From Isoperla grammatica (lineage: Eukaryota; Arthropoda; Insecta; Plecoptera; Perlodidae): a stretch of DNA of 64,000 nucleotides. Positions 1 through 11,430 of this stretch are shown here, piece after piece. Numbering within the stretch: position 1 is the stretch's first letter; the number at the start of each line of letters is the position of its first letter. Where the stretch lies: NCBI GenBank assembly GCA_945910005.1, contig CAMDTW010000176.1, positions 1-64,000 of the forward strand, written 5' to 3'. The notes beneath the pieces are model-generated. The model made no database searches. It saw only the letters and a program-made list of their open reading frames with translations, and was not told the DNA's origin. The position numbers and the translations under genes were made by a program.

Positions 1-355
1 CTAACACTATTGAGTTAGTGAGAATTGTCGTGTTGCTCTGTCCCAGAATACGAATCTATTTAATTATACTTCACTGTAAGTAGCGCTTCCGAAGTCAATC
101 CTCACGTACTTTGCGTGTAGTTCGTATTCTTGATTAGATTTGCTCAATAGAAATTAGACGTTCTGCAATAGGCGCCTGTGTAAATAACCCGCGATGTCTA
201 AATAAATAACAGGCGAAAACAAAACAATTCTTGATCCATTTTGTGTTGAAGAGCTCTTCAAATGTTTTCTTATGAGATTCTGACTGTGTGTGTCAACCCA
301 AGTATTAAACAATAAACATGTTTATTTGCAGAATCATTCACAGAGTTTTACTACG
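1..355. other. No recognisable feature
   Basis: AT-rich sequence without a convincing ORF, RNA gene or repeat. It leads directly into the GCGCGAA-type minisatellite. Confidence 0.4.
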
Positions 356-622
356 CGAGTGCTCTAGTGCGCGAAAACTTAATGCTTAATGCTTAACGCG
401 AATATTCTACTGAGCAAAAATTCTTGTCCGCGAACGGGCTAGTGAGCGAATGCTTTGCTGCGTGAAATCTCTACTGAGCGAATAATTAAGTGCGCGAACG
501 TTCTAGTACGCGAATGTTTCTAGCGCGCGAAAACTCTAGTGCGCGAATGATCCAGGCCGCGAAAACTCTAGTCCGCGAATGATCCAGGCCGCGAAAACTC
601 TAGTCCGCGAATTTTCTAGTAA
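356..622. repeat. Degenerate minisatellite with CTAGTGCGCGAAAA-like units
   Basis: Units of roughly 18-22 bp built around CTAGTGCGCGAA or CTAGTCCGCGAA recur about a dozen times. A longer sub-unit that includes ATGATCCAGGCCGCGAAAAC is repeated almost exactly near 545 and 580. The CpG-rich GCGCGAA core contrasts with the AT-rich flanks. No coding frame is kept. Confidence 0.75.
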
Positions 623-806
623 GAGATTGCTCTGCTTTTATATTCTCAACAGTCGGTTCATTAATGAAATGTTTCAGGTGGTTTTTGGTTAACTGTCCTA
701 CATTTCTTTGATGTTTATTTTTTTTTAAACATAAAGTAAATCTCTTTTGTCTCTACCACTCTTTTTGTGATGACTGATGATACAAATAATCATATTCGTA
801 AACTTT

Positions 807-951
807 GTTTGGGGATATACTTAACAACTCGATGGTGGTCTTTTATTGACAGCTTAATTAACGTAAACCGACATTTTTTTGTTTGGGGATATACTTAACA
901 ACTCGATGGTGGTCTTTTATTGACAGCTAAATTAACGTAAACCGACATTTT
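807..951. repeat. Tandem duplication, period 74 bp, two copies
   Basis: The segment starting GTTTGGGGATATACTTAAC occurs at 807 and again at 881. The copies differ by about one substitution and the length of a T run, so the duplication is recent. Confidence 0.9.
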
Positions 952-1670
952 GGGCCTCCAACATGGTCGTTATGACGTCACTCGACTACTCTCTCATTCT
1001 TTGTACCTAGATATCTTTTACAGATCTTCAAGAAATTGTTTTTGCTGGCCCCTAATAAACTTGGCAACTGGTATAGAAATTGGGTGACGTCCCAAACCGC
1101 AGGGAGAGTCTGTTTACTAGACCTTCCACGGTTCCACCACACATGCCCATCTCTTATCAAGGAATTATTGATTTAACTCTACATTGATAACATGTTTACA
1201 TTCAATTTCTGATGTCTTAATCATCGCCAGGGGGGGAAATGAGGACAGTGTCCACAACATATCTGGCTGCAAACGAAGAAATGCGTATTTAATGTCTACC
1301 AACTGAAATACAAGAACTTATTTTCAGCGGTGAGTTGCTTTGGTAGTTTCAAAGTTCAGGTGTTCATATTGCAAACCTAGTTCATATACCATATCTCCCT
1401 CTCTCGAACACTGTTCACAACAAAATTTAAAAATATTTTTTTGTTTGAATTTTAACAAGGTAAAACAAAAACAATGTACTTCTCTTAACTCAGGATTATA
1501 CTCTAACTAATAATTGTATACAGTGTAAAACATGTCATTAAGTTTCATTGTTTAAACCATAAGAATACATAGACAGTTCAACCATTTTTGAATTTTGAGC
1601 TTTTGAGGATAAAGTTCACTGATTTGTAGGAGCCTTTTACAAAACAAATGTATTTATAGAATGTATTTAT
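952..1670. other. No recognisable gene; one CRE palindrome
   Basis: A TGACGTCA palindrome lies at 973-980. A 60-codon minus-strand frame at 978-1160 has no recognisable family or start context. Nothing else is supportable. Confidence 0.35.
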
Positions 1671-1885
1671 AAATTCAAAGTTGTTTTGAATCGGTCTTGT
1701 TGATTCTGGCATCTGTCCGCAGGTGTTTGCACTATCCAACCACTGATGCGTGTGTTTCATATTTGAAATATAGATCTTTGATCGGTTATCGCTCACTCGT
1801 CGATGGTGTTCGGAGCCTACAGGGTTGGTTTACCACTGAAATTCAGTCTTGTTACTGAGTGGGTAGATCTCTATAAATACATATT
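1671..1885 (+). repeat. Dispersed repeat body, partial copy
   Basis: About 210 bp closely match 29655-29870 in the same orientation, from AAATTCAAAGTTGTT through TCGCTCACTCGTCGATGG to TTACTGAGTGGGTAGA. This copy lacks the tRNA-like segment that precedes the 29.6 kb copy and lacks the T-rich tail. It is probably a fragment of a SINE or LINE 3' region; the family is not identified. Confidence 0.75.
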
Positions 1886-2715
1886 TTTTTTTATCTAATT
1901 TGGTTTAGATCCCGTCTTTATGATTCAATAGAAATTACGCACTTCTTTTAAATGTGACACTTGTAATATTACGTTTGCGGAATGTAATTTTCAGTCACTG
2001 CTTTGATGACGCGTTTACTGCAACTTGTCATTTTATTAGCGATTAAACATTGCGTAGGAGATGCAAAGCATAATAGAGTAGTTTACAAAGCTGTTTGATT
2101 ACGTGTCGGAAATGAGGTATTTTAGAAGCGCACAGTCTACAGCCCCGTTATACTAGATAGAGCTAAGGCGTAAATAGAGTGGGTGTAATATACTGGCAGC
2201 AGACTAGAACCCCCGGGCTCGCGTACAGCAAACACCTTGCGCACGGATGCACAATATAGCAATATACAGGACGGTGTGTGTGTTGGCTGTTGCTCTGCCG
2301 GTACGAACTAATTGCTGTTGATTTTAGTGTAGTTATTAAACGTTTTGAACTGTTATTAAAAGCAATATTAGTATACGAGTTTATTGTAGCCTACTGGAAA
2401 CGCAAATATGTATCACTATAATGCGTATTTGATAATATTATAAAACACTCGTGTAATGTGGAAAAATTGCTAGTTTCGAGAAACAACAGACTACTCAGTC
2501 GATTAATCGTGGAATAAGTTATTTCAGATTTTATACATTTATCAACTCTCGCATAATAATGCATTCAATACATTGTACCCACATCTTTGTTTCATTTAAT
2601 GTGGCTGTACAAACAATAACAAGTATGATTTCTGGAACTAATCATTTATTTACAAAAGATAGCACTCTATATTTATTATTCTACTTGCAAGACGCTTATG
2701 ATTCACTCGTAAAAC
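1886..2715. other. No recognisable feature
   Basis: AT-rich with a short GC-richer patch around 2200-2300. No repeat partner elsewhere in the window was seen and no coding signal was recognised. Confidence 0.35.
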
Positions 2716-3095
2716 TGAACTTAATTCACTATGCCCGAATAAATTTTAAACGTGAATTCATTTATAATGTTTGGGTGACTGAAATCATTAATAATACCGA
2801 AGAACTGCAGATTCAGGGACATTCTCTAAAGTCGTTCCACAGCAACCTTGTGAATGGTGACACTGACATTAAAGATGGACAAGGCATTGGCAAACCAAAT
2901 GTCAGTATTTGAAAAATCCTCACGCCGATTGGCTAATACTGACTATGACGTCAGAATCCACAACGTTGCTGTGTAACGAGTTTATAGAATATCCCAGAAT
3001 CTGCAGTTCTTTGGTGTTTTTAATGATTTCCCCCAAACATTATAAAAGAATTCACGCATAAAATTTATTGGGGCATAGTGAATTGAGTTAAGCTC
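2716..3095. mobile_element. Foldback repeat with about 145-bp inverted arms
   Basis: The arm at about 2716-2860 is the imperfect reverse complement of about 2950-3095. Both contain TTAATTCACTATGCCC-like, GTGAATTC and GAACTGCAGATTC blocks in mirrored order. The loop is only about 90 bp. A 117-codon plus-strand frame at 2559-2912 runs across one arm and is probably incidental. Clear target duplications were not found, so the class is unknown. Confidence 0.75.
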
Positions 3096-3186
3096 AAGGT
3101 TGCTGCGCAAGATTGCTCCACAAGGTTGCTGCACAAGGTTGCTGCACAAGGTTGCTGCGCAAGATTGCTCCCCAAGGTTGCTCCCC
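3096..3186. repeat. Minisatellite, 13-bp unit, seven copies
   Basis: Seven consecutive 13-mers of the form AAGGTTGCTGCGC or AAGATTGCTCCAC, with variants at only a few positions. The array abuts the outer edge of the foldback repeat. GGTTGCTG-like words also occur inside the foldback arm, so it may have been seeded from that edge. Confidence 0.9.
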
Positions 3187-4455
3187 AAGGCGTGTGTGTA
3201 TTTGTGTCTTTTTTATGTATACACAGACAAATTCTGATGTCACATTACGGATAGATTGTTTTCAATTGTTGTGTAATAATTGTCTTGGAGTGATCAGACC
3301 AAATTTACTATACACAAACGCACATTTAAGCTACTTCTGTAAACGGTACATAAAACGCCTGCCCTTGCTGCTTTACGAGTATGCTCAAGATGTCCCACTG
3401 TGTCCCATGATGCCCCCGCTCTATATGTCTCTTATGACCCCACACTGCTCGATATTGTACGCACTGCCACTGGTTCCTGTCTCCAGAAGTCATGGAACCC
3501 ATCCATGTCATAACGGCCACTATTGATGGTTTTCACAACTCTTAAAACTATGCAGGTGGCCATATTGGTTATATGATTGAGTACTATCTATGGATAAACA
3601 GTTGACGGTAATATTTTTGTAGTACCAAAACACATTTTCGTTGATAAGGCGTGTTTTGAAATGACATTGATATCTTTGATAATTGTTTATGTTTATTTAC
3701 AGTCATTGTGATTCTAAGCATTACTGTTATGCAACCTAATGTTCATACCCGCTCATCTTCTGGTTTATGAGAAGAATATGGCCCCTGTGACGTCACGTGA
3801 AAACTCCGTAGCCATAAACTACGATACTACATTATAAGTCCATTCCAAACGCTCATTCGCAGCAGCTGACACTGACAGACGATATTTAATGAAATTGTAA
3901 AGAGATTTGAATGTATTTGACAGCTGCATGAATCGCAAGGTTTTACTAAGGATTAGCTTGCACCACATTCACAGACTGTTTTAGACATGGCCGTTAGCTT
4001 CAAATAGATGTAGAACGTGTTTTAAATTGAATTCTGACATTTTGTCGCAAAGGTGGTGGTTTCTATGATATGAATAATTACACTTACAAGACATTATATT
4101 TCAATGGAACATAACAAAATAAAAAACATTTCACATTTGTAAATTGTGTGAATATAGAAATAATATAACATATATGAAATATAGATGTAAAACATTTGCA
4201 ATGGAACTAACTTAGTGTTATTCTAGTAGACATTTAGAGTTATATCAGACTCTTAAGATTGGTACGATCATCATACGAAATTAATAACGTACCAATGGTC
4301 TCACTAAGTCTTACACTTATGTTTAAACGAATATTCACCGCTACACCAAAATGGCGGCCTTATATTTTGCAATTTAATCTTTATTTAAATAAGATTACGT
4401 GGTAGAGTGTCTCTTGTAATAACTACGCTTTCCAGACGAAGTAGAAATATAAATT
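3187..4455. other. No recognisable gene; one CRE palindrome
   Basis: Contains TGACGTCA at 3788-3795, immediately followed by CGTG. A 137-codon frame at 3113-3526 starts in the minisatellite and resembles no family I know. No RNA gene was seen. Confidence 0.35.
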
Positions 4456-5253
4456 ACTAGGAAAACGCTCTGTGTGACGCGTTAAGCGAGCGCGTCCATA
4501 TGTGCGAACTTTCTGGCGAAATGTTCTCAAAGCTAAGAAAAACAACTAACAACAATACAGGAGTGCGCATTGCAAACATGTTTCTAATTTCCATAACTAT
4601 TATACTTCCCGACATTGTTGACTGCAGTGCAATGTGCGTTGTTAAGATTTTTCGTTTTCACTTCGTATAGTGTTTTCTACGCGGTCCGCCACCGCTAATT
4701 ACACTTATTGACAGCAATAGAAATGTCATTTCTGCCTTTAGTTCATATCGGATCGCGTTTAATTTATTATATGCGTGACCGGAAGATAATTTACTATAAT
4801 ATATAGCCACCTCACATTTTGCCGTTACTGTGTTTTAGAAAAATATTTTCGAGTATCTTTGTGTAACTTTGCCAATACTTATCAAATCGTCATAAAATAA
4901 ACATATTCGTCTTCGCAAAAATCTTTATTGAAATACGGCTATCTCACATTTTGCCGCCATTTTCTTCAGAAAAATATTGTTTAATAACTATGGTGTTGTA
5001 ACTTTTCAAACGATTTTGTCACAAAACTATACACCTTCAACTTACATCGAGGCTTGTACATTCTTCAAATTTCAGCTTGATCGGACTTTCCTTTCGACCG
5101 CTATCGACAAACATAAAAAAACAAAAAAACAAAACAACAACAACCAACAAACAAACAAACAAACAAACAAACAAACAAACAAACAAACAAACAAACAAAC
5201 AGACAGAACGAGTGCCATAAAAGTCTAATGGAGACGTTCGCTTTGCTCGCTTA
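4456..5253 (+). mobile_element. Dispersed element R1, copy A (about 0.8 kb)
   Basis: Begins ACTAGGAAAACGCTCTGTG and ends at GCTCGCTTA. Related copies are at 40463-41206, 42347-42862 and 59391-59768. A GACGCG/CGCGTC hairpin lies near the 5' end, and a TAAGCGAGCG word there is complementary to the 3' terminus. The body has repeated CCACCTCACATTTTGCCG blocks and a CAAA-rich stretch near the 3' end. No conserved reading frame is shared by the copies, so it looks non-autonomous. A class cannot be assigned. Confidence 0.8.
5145..5200. repeat. (ACAA)n microsatellite inside R1 copy A
   Basis: About fourteen ACAA units. Other R1 copies have A-rich but shorter sequence at the equivalent point, so this is a copy-specific expansion. 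Confidence 0.95.
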
Positions 5254-5916
5254 ACAATGTATTGGTTAAAACTTCTGGTGTTCCACAGTTCGACAATTTT
5301 GTTATCTTTTTGAAGTTTGTCGCTTTTACTAACTATTGTATTGCAATCAGAAGAATTACACTAGTACACTAGTTCCTACATAAAATAATGGGTGCCCATA
5401 CTCTCTATAGTATATAGTATATTATATAGTATGGTTGTAGTACTATTCACTCTGACTCACTCTGACTCCAAGAATTCTCGAGCTTTCAAATGCTTTCCTG
5501 CAGATCCTATTTAGTTCTCGGTTTCATAATGCACAAGATTATAAAGGATTATTTGCATCATTAGTGTTAATTGCTAATGACATAATTTACCCTTCGAGTC
5601 CGCTGGCTTACAGCAGTAGGCCTACTGCAGAAATGATGTCCCTTTGCTACGGAAGTTGGTCGTAACTAAACATTTAAACCAGCATAACTGGTTGCCTGGC
5701 GTACATGTTCGCTACTTAGCGTAATCGCCAATTGAGGCAAAACTCTTGCAATATAAATCAACTAAGTACACAGATGGTGTTTTTGCTTCTGAGTTCAAAT
5801 ACAAACAGAGTGAATAAAATTTGCATACCCAGTGCGGCCGGTTTACTCGGCTCGGTCGCGACCGAAGCTCCGGCCCAAGACTTCTGGCAGTAGAGGTCGC
5901 ATATGGTACACGCCCA
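5254..5916. other. No recognisable feature
   Basis: Contains a short TATAGTATATAGTATAT palindromic stretch near 5405 and a GC-richer patch near 5830-5910. No gene is supportable. Confidence 0.3.
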
Positions 5917-6078
5917 GGGACCCTATTCTGTAACTTTGTATTCTGTATTCTGACACGAATTCAGCCAGAATTCAAAATTTATGCGGAGAGAGTAATGTAA
6001 TATTGATCGTAGAAGTCCAAATTCAGAGAGAATTCTTTGCAGGATATAGGATAGAATGTTATTGCAGAATAGGGCACC
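5917..6078. mobile_element. Short MITE with CCCTATTCTG terminal inverted repeats
   Basis: The left end GACCCTATTCTGTAAC pairs with the right end, whose reverse complement reads TGCCCTATTCTGCAATAAC. The element is about 160 bp with non-coding interior. Target duplication is not clear, so the superfamily is open. Confidence 0.55.
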
Positions 6079-6771
6079 ATGTTGAGAAAGCAGGAATAAT
6101 TTGAAAGGGGAGAGGAGTTACCCGTGTCCTGAAAGGAAAGTGATAAGCTAAAAGGTGTGGGGATGACTGAGCCGAAGGACTCCTCGCCACATGTGTGCAA
6201 TATTGCTCCATGATGATGGGTATTTCGTGATTTTTATTCCCTAATAACAAATTGTGTACTGTTTTGACGCTCAGGTCAAAACGAGTGCCAGCAAATATGT
6301 AAAAGAAGAATGTTAAAGTTGGAAGAGGAAAGCAGATGACGGCCATATGAAATGAACAAAGCATGCAATCACAAAATATAAGTATGAGTTCCTACTTTGC
6401 GGGCACCGGTCACCACGAGGATAAATCCATTTTGAACGATGTGGCATTATGGATCAAGATAGAATGGAATAAGATAGAAAGTAACAAGGCAAGTGCACAA
6501 TAAACGTTTGAGTGAAAACGTGTTTTGTCATTCTGAGACAGGCAACGAGTTAGACAGCCAAAAACTGAAATTCGTTACAAGTCCTCCTTATCTGAGAACG
6601 CACATTATTAAACAGTAAATATTAAATTATCAAAATTACATGACACAATAGTGTTCTCAAACTAAACGAACTACAGTGGGTCCGTAGCTTAGTTGAGAAC
6701 AATAAAATCAGTTGATCTTTCGTCAATCTTAGCATTTCACAAATGATGTAAGTCTACACCCCCACTACCTG
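6079..6771. other. No recognisable feature
   Basis: Two overlapping minus-strand frames of 73 and 101 codons at 5979-6364 have no recognisable motif. No repeat partner was seen. Confidence 0.3.
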
Positions 6772-7095
6772 GCTACACTCTAACAACAGATGACTAAAAT
6801 TTAGTCACGAAGACACCGTTTTAGACACCAATTTAGTCATCTTTGTGTGCAGTGTTTAAATTTTAGTAACTTGAAGTAAAAATAAGACACCAAATTTATA
6901 TTTTAAACACTCTTTTAGCAAACAGTCGGTTTTAAGTGTCTAAAAGAGTGACTATTTAAAAGTGACTAATTTGGTTAAACCAAAAGTGTCTAATTTTAGT
7001 CATATTTATATTTGAGCAACAAATTAGACACTTGACTGTCAAAATAGACATTTTACTTTAGTCACAGCTTTAGTCATTTAGTCGCATCCAGCATT
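6772..7095. repeat. Left terminus with GACTAA-type subterminal repeats
   Basis: TTTAGTCA, GTGACTAA, AGTGTCTAA and their complements recur more than ten times in about 310 bp, far denser than in neighbouring sequence. The outer 20 bp are inverted at 12975. Confidence 0.7.
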
Positions 7096-7104
7096 GCTGA
7101 AGTT

Positions 7105-7815
7105 TATCGATGTGTCAACGTTGATTTGTGAAGGTAGTAATTATATAATTTGGTATTTTTTAAATCTACTAACTTTATGGTTTTTGATGTGTTTTATTTA
7201 TTAAATTTTAAGAAATGGAATAATATAAAATTAAAATAAATAGCACCTTCTTCAAATTGGAAATATTAAAAAAAACATCAAAAACATAAAGCTCATCATC
7301 TACAAATCCGTGCATAGCAGTAGCCAAATCTACATATTATTTAAACTGGTTTAAAAATTAAAACATAATTACGAAATATTTATAACAGGTAACATAAACA
7401 GTGACTTTTGTAAAAATTTTATTAAAAAAATATAAAGCGGGTGGATTTAAGAAAGACCTATAATTTTGAAGAAGCTATAATTAATGCATAGTATGCACAT
7501 TATATATTATAAGCCGCATCCTCTTCTTTCCACTATCCAAAACGTCTTTAATCTTTGCAAATTTGAATATGATCTTTGAATACGCGCGCGTATCGAAGCG
7601 GCAGACGGAAACTGAACAGTGTTCAGTGGTCGGGCGAACTGCGACACATATCTTCGCTGCCTCGCGCCTCGCGGAGTGCGTAGTTGACAATGCCTGCATC
7701 GAGATCTAACCGTCGATGGCCTGATATTTCGGTAAGTACAACGTTTAGTTATTGTTAATATAATAATAATATAATTGAATTGTTCTGGGCCAAGCTTTGT
7801 TTTAGTGGAATTCTA
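7105..7815 (+). other. Duplicated exon-like segment with conserved GTAAGT donor
   Basis: This segment, minus the insertion at 7152-7458, is paralogous to 36425-36823 on the minus strand. Both copies share a leader with GCGCGCGTAT, CGGCAGACGGAA and GCGAACTGCG words, then GGCCTGATATTTCG followed by the splice donor GTAAGTAC, then similar sequence to about 7815. An ATG at 7690 would encode 14 codons ending RWPDIS before the donor. That ATG frame is not kept in the other copy (one-base difference near the start), so coding is doubtful. Promoter plus non-coding first exon, or a transposon-borne exon, fit equally. I do not recognise the gene. Confidence 0.4.
7152..7458. mobile_element. MITE with 8-bp target duplication (hAT-like)
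   Basis: Flanked by TATAATTT at 7144-7151 and 7459-7466. The terminal inverted repeats are GGTATTTTTTAAATC and GATTTAAGAAAGACC. The paralogous segment at 36.4-36.8 kb lacks this insert at the same position, so an empty site confirms the boundaries. An 8-bp duplication is typical of hAT elements; the assignment is an inference. It carries no frame of note. Confidence 0.85.
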
Positions 7816-8035
7816 TACAATAACCTCTAGACTCGAGCTAGGTGGTTAACCTAACCTCACATTTTGCCTAGTGGCAGGCCCTGCCGCACATTTGGAAGTC
7901 TCTACTCTAAAAGACACGTAGGCCTAGGCCCTAATATACGTTCTCAGTACAATCATATTTTGTTAACATATCTTCTTGTAGGCCTAGGCCTAGACCCTTA
8001 ACAACAATGCAGGCACAGTGTTGTCTGTACTGTAA

Positions 8036-8204
8036 AGGTGCATTCACAATCTTTACTAGAACTATGGTTTAATGATTAAGACTAAGCCACAGGCTTCTTT
8101 CATTGGCTGGGAGGGAGAATACTGCGCTCTGATTGGCTGTGACTAAGGTTTGTCTTAGTCTTAATCATTAAACCATAGTACTCGTAAAGATTGTGAATGC
8201 ACCT
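8036..8204. mobile_element. Palindromic MITE with TAA duplication (PIF/Harbinger-like)
   Basis: Arms starting AGGTGCATTCACAATC and ending GATTGTGAATGCACCT extend about 50 bp and nearly perfectly complement each other around a ~65-bp loop. TAA flanks both ends (8033-8035 and 8205-8207), which fits the TWA duplication of PIF/Harbinger elements. Confidence 0.85.
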
Positions 8205-8298
8205 TAAGGATCAGGAGCTAATCCACCTAGGCATAGTACCTAGGCCTATTTGTAAAATGTAGGCCTAAGCCTAGGCCTAGTGCATGATTGTAGGTCTA

Positions 8299-8644
8299 AA
8301 GGTCGGTGCACAATTGCCCGGTAACGATAACTGTAACTATAACGATAACCATAAAACGGTAACGGGAAGGCATTCGATGCACAATTGCCCGTTAAGCAGA
8401 CGCTCGGCTATTTGCTAATACTTTTAACAGGCCGTGGACGCTTGATTCTGATTGGTCCTGGTAACGTACAGACGGGAACGGTAACGTTAAGTTAAAACTT
8501 GGCGAACTTCCCGTTCCCGTTACCGGGCCCGGTAACGGGAAGCTCTGATTGTGCATCGTATCGTAGTTTAACATGGAATCGAAGTTTATTCCCGTTATCG
8601 TTATCGTTACAGTTATCGTTACCGGGCGATTGTGCACCGACCTT
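8299..8644. mobile_element. 346-bp MITE with AAGGTCGGTGCAC ends, copy 1
   Basis: Terminal inverted repeats AAGGTCGGTGCACAAT run on into GTAACGATAAC-type repeats, with TA on each side. A second copy of identical length, inverted, is at 56200-56545. The interior has nested GGTAACGGGAAC palindromes. Both copies hold an 81-codon frame, but it follows the repeat structure and is not evidence for a protein. TA duplication suggests a Tc1/mariner-like or related helper. Confidence 0.9.
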
Positions 8645-10092
8645 TACTGTAGGCCTACCCTAGCCCTAGGTACGGTAGGGCCTACCTTATAGCCCTAGGT
8701 ACGGCAGGGCAGGCCTCTCATTCATGGGATCTACCAAATCCATTTCATAATCAATATTTTCTCAAGCTTGACGTAGCAGGTCTGCCTAGGCATAGCCTGC
8801 CTGTTTGTATAACAGAGCCCAATCACAACCCATCATTTTGATTCATATCATGAAGTTTAGGGCATGTTTATGTTTCAAGCTGGGCCTACTATTTTTTACA
8901 GTGTGTAAAAATTCACAATAAAATCACAATCATAATCTATGCCTACCCAGTCAGTGTGGTGTGTAGGCCACCTCCCACCCCAGGATTTCAACAGGTGTAT
9001 TGGATTAAAATTGTGAATTCCGTTGTTGTAGTGTACCGGTCGGTACCTAATACCTAGTGTCCTTACTCCTTGCTTAGGTTAATACGTAGGGCCTACTACA
9101 ATATAGGCCTACCATCAGTTTATTGTGAACGAGGAACATTTCCTTTATGTTACGTTGCATCTCGATGCCGATACTTTGAGTCCCGGGTAACAGTATCAAT
9201 AAGCCTAACTGTAATTACCCCTGCAATTGTAAGCATAATGCAAATTTACTTGTTAAGCATAGGCCTCTATCTTACGATGAGAATGCACAATACCATTCCA
9301 TAAGCCTGATGGAGTTTATTTTTCCTGGTAACTGTAAGGGAGTGGTCTCTAGTAGGCCTATCGAACTTGTCGTTCAGACTGCAAATTACACACACTGATA
9401 ATATGTCACTAGTAGGCCTACTACCGTATTGAGTATCTAGACTTGTTATTTTATTGCACATTAGTGCTTACCATTAGGCATATAAAAGTTATCATTAGAC
9501 CTACTGGGACATATACCTACCATTGGCCTACAAGCCTATAGTTTTCAGGGTAGGCCTACCGGTAGGCCTTCTGTAGACCTTCACAAAGTTAGATTTAGAC
9601 GTAGGCCTACCTTGCTAAAAAAGAAAAAAATAGAAAAGTATGACTAGTTACGAATTATGGAAAATAACTTAATCCGAAAACTTTATTGACCTATCAAGTT
9701 CTGTACACAGCAATCAATATGTACTAAAAAAAAAATATCAGTTAGCAGTTAGTTTATCAGTTTGCATGATACTAAGTCAGTGCATTAATGGAACAACATA
9801 TTATGTAATCCACCGTTCAATGTTGACATTCTGTGCGGGTGAGGTAGGTCTATGTGAGTACGTATTTGATTGACTCAGAAGGTCTAGTCTGTAATTACCT
9901 GAATTGACCTACCTACTTGGAACATCACTTTAAATGTTCCATTTAAGTTTCTTTAAAATTAAGGAAAAATATGTCATCATCCTGACATTTTTGTTTTTCC
10001 ATTTTTTATAATTTAGAGACTTCAAAGCTAAGTCTTAACTCTATCACCTAAATAAGTTCCTGCTGATATCAATATTTATTATTTATTCCTAG

Positions 10093-10216
10093 AGGCCTTC
10101 CGATGACAAACTTATTCGCACACCTCAACTTGGGAAAGACAGTATGGATCCTGTTTAACTACGCCTAAAGAGACACCTTGGTCAAACATCATTTTTCCGG
10201 CTATCTTTTTCTGAAG
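10093..10216 (+). other. Candidate internal exon
   Basis: A pyrimidine-rich TTATTCCTAG acceptor precedes it and GTATGT follows at 10217. Joined in phase to the 7690 ATG segment it would add RPSDDKLIRTPQLGKDSM and stop within the exon, a total of about 35 residues. Neither the splice nor the peptide is supported by a known family. It may be part of a short non-coding transcript. A further acceptor-like TTTTCAG near 10440 and AATAAA near 10636 could complete such a transcript. Confidence 0.2.
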
Positions 10217-11212
10217 GTATGTACAGTATAGTAAAATAACATTGCCAACTTGCCATTGATGTAAAATTACAGCATCCGACATCGAAACAAAATATCAATG
10301 TCACATTACAATGCTGACACGTAAAACATTGATGTCAAAAAACCAAAGCTTTATATAATTATAAATAAACTATACATAACTACCTATCAATTCCTTTTCT
10401 GAAGTTATATTGATTGCATTGTTATCGATTGGTTTTCAGTCTTTTGAGCCCACCTTGCAGAATTGGAATCTGCTTCAATAGAGAATGAGGCTTTCAGTGC
10501 AAAACAGAACAAGAAGTCTACACATACAATTTATTTCTTATCAGAACATCAATGTTTCTTACCTGAAATTTTTAATTGTTCTTTGAAGTAAATTATGAAA
10601 TTGTTTAAATAAATGTACAAGTGTGTATAATTGACCAATAAAATGTGCTGCGGCATTTTTTCTTTTAAAATGTTGTTACTTTTGCAAATAGATACAAAGC
10701 ACTTTATGTTCAACTCAATATGCATCTCTGTTACTGTTACTCTATTCTATAGCCAGCCTAGTTGATTCTTATGTCTTGTCTGCATAGTTAAATGTGTAAA
10801 TTATTTCTTTGAGAAGGGTGAGATATTATTTAGTTGACCATAAAGTTGCTTTAAATCCATGTCAATTATTTTCAGCTGCTGAACGCTTTCTCCAATTTTC
10901 AATAGTTTACTATTGATCTCTTTAATAGTTTACTATCACAGCAGCTAATAATAATTTACTAATTTATGGTTGATCTTTTAGTTGACATGTTAAATCCCAA
11001 GAGTAATTTCACTCATTTTGTATAGTAATTAATAATAATGAATAGTAAATCTGAATAGTTTGTTCAAATTTACTAGCACGTAATTTTTCAATAGTGATAC
11101 CAATAGTAATCTCAACAGTACATTTTCACAAGGGAAGATTTACCTAGAGTAATTGGGTCGTAATTGCAAGTGACCCAGTTGTGGCAAAGGTTGCTGCAAA
11201 GGGAAGGTAAGG

Positions 11213-11323
11213 TATAAAAGCCGTCTGCCTGCAGGAGTGCCACACAGGACTAAAAAACTCTAGAGGGATGCCATAGTTTTCAACTATTCTGGTGTGGGAT
11301 TAGCCCAATCGTTTGGGAATAAG
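11213..11323 (+). promoter_or_regulatory. Candidate TATA promoter and leader
   Basis: TATAAAAG at 11213-11220 is followed about 105 bp later by AAG/GTAAGC, a good splice donor (11324-11329). The intervening sequence has no long frame. Spacing fits a core promoter with a short first exon, but downstream exons were not found. Confidence 0.25.
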
Positions 11324-11338
11324 GTAAGCAGACCTGCC

Positions 11339-11430
11339 AATCGATTACAAAATTCATATCGATAATCAATCGATTATCTAAGTAAAAATCGGTTAGTAAT
11401 TGGTTAATCGATAATCGGCGGCAACCCTAG
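11339..11430. mobile_element. hAT-type terminus fragment
   Basis: Read on the minus strand it begins CTAGGGTTGCCGCCGATTATCG, followed by ATCGAT repeats. This resembles hAT ends that start with CAGGG. A comparable CTAGGGATGTACAGCG end is at about 47200. The partner end is not evident. Confidence 0.4.

Larger units (their letters stand above)
7900..9615. repeat. TAGGCCTA-rich tract
   Basis: The palindrome TAGGCCTA and close variants (AGGCCTAGGCCTAG, GTAGGCCTAC) occur dozens of times, interrupted by two MITEs. A second, shorter tract lies at 28390-29060. The words are dispersed, not in fixed tandem register. Confidence 0.8.

Noticed and set aside
3113..3526. 137-codon plus-strand frame
   Set aside because: Starts inside a 13-bp minisatellite, overlaps a frame on the other strand, and has no recognisable domain.
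8392..8637. 81-codon frame shared with 56207-56452
   Set aside because: Sharing is due to two copies of one MITE; the frame follows palindromic repeats with no protein signature.
8299..8644. PIF/Harbinger assignment for the AAGGTCGG MITE
   Set aside because: The flanking trinucleotides are TAA and TTA, not identical; only TA is duplicated in both copies.
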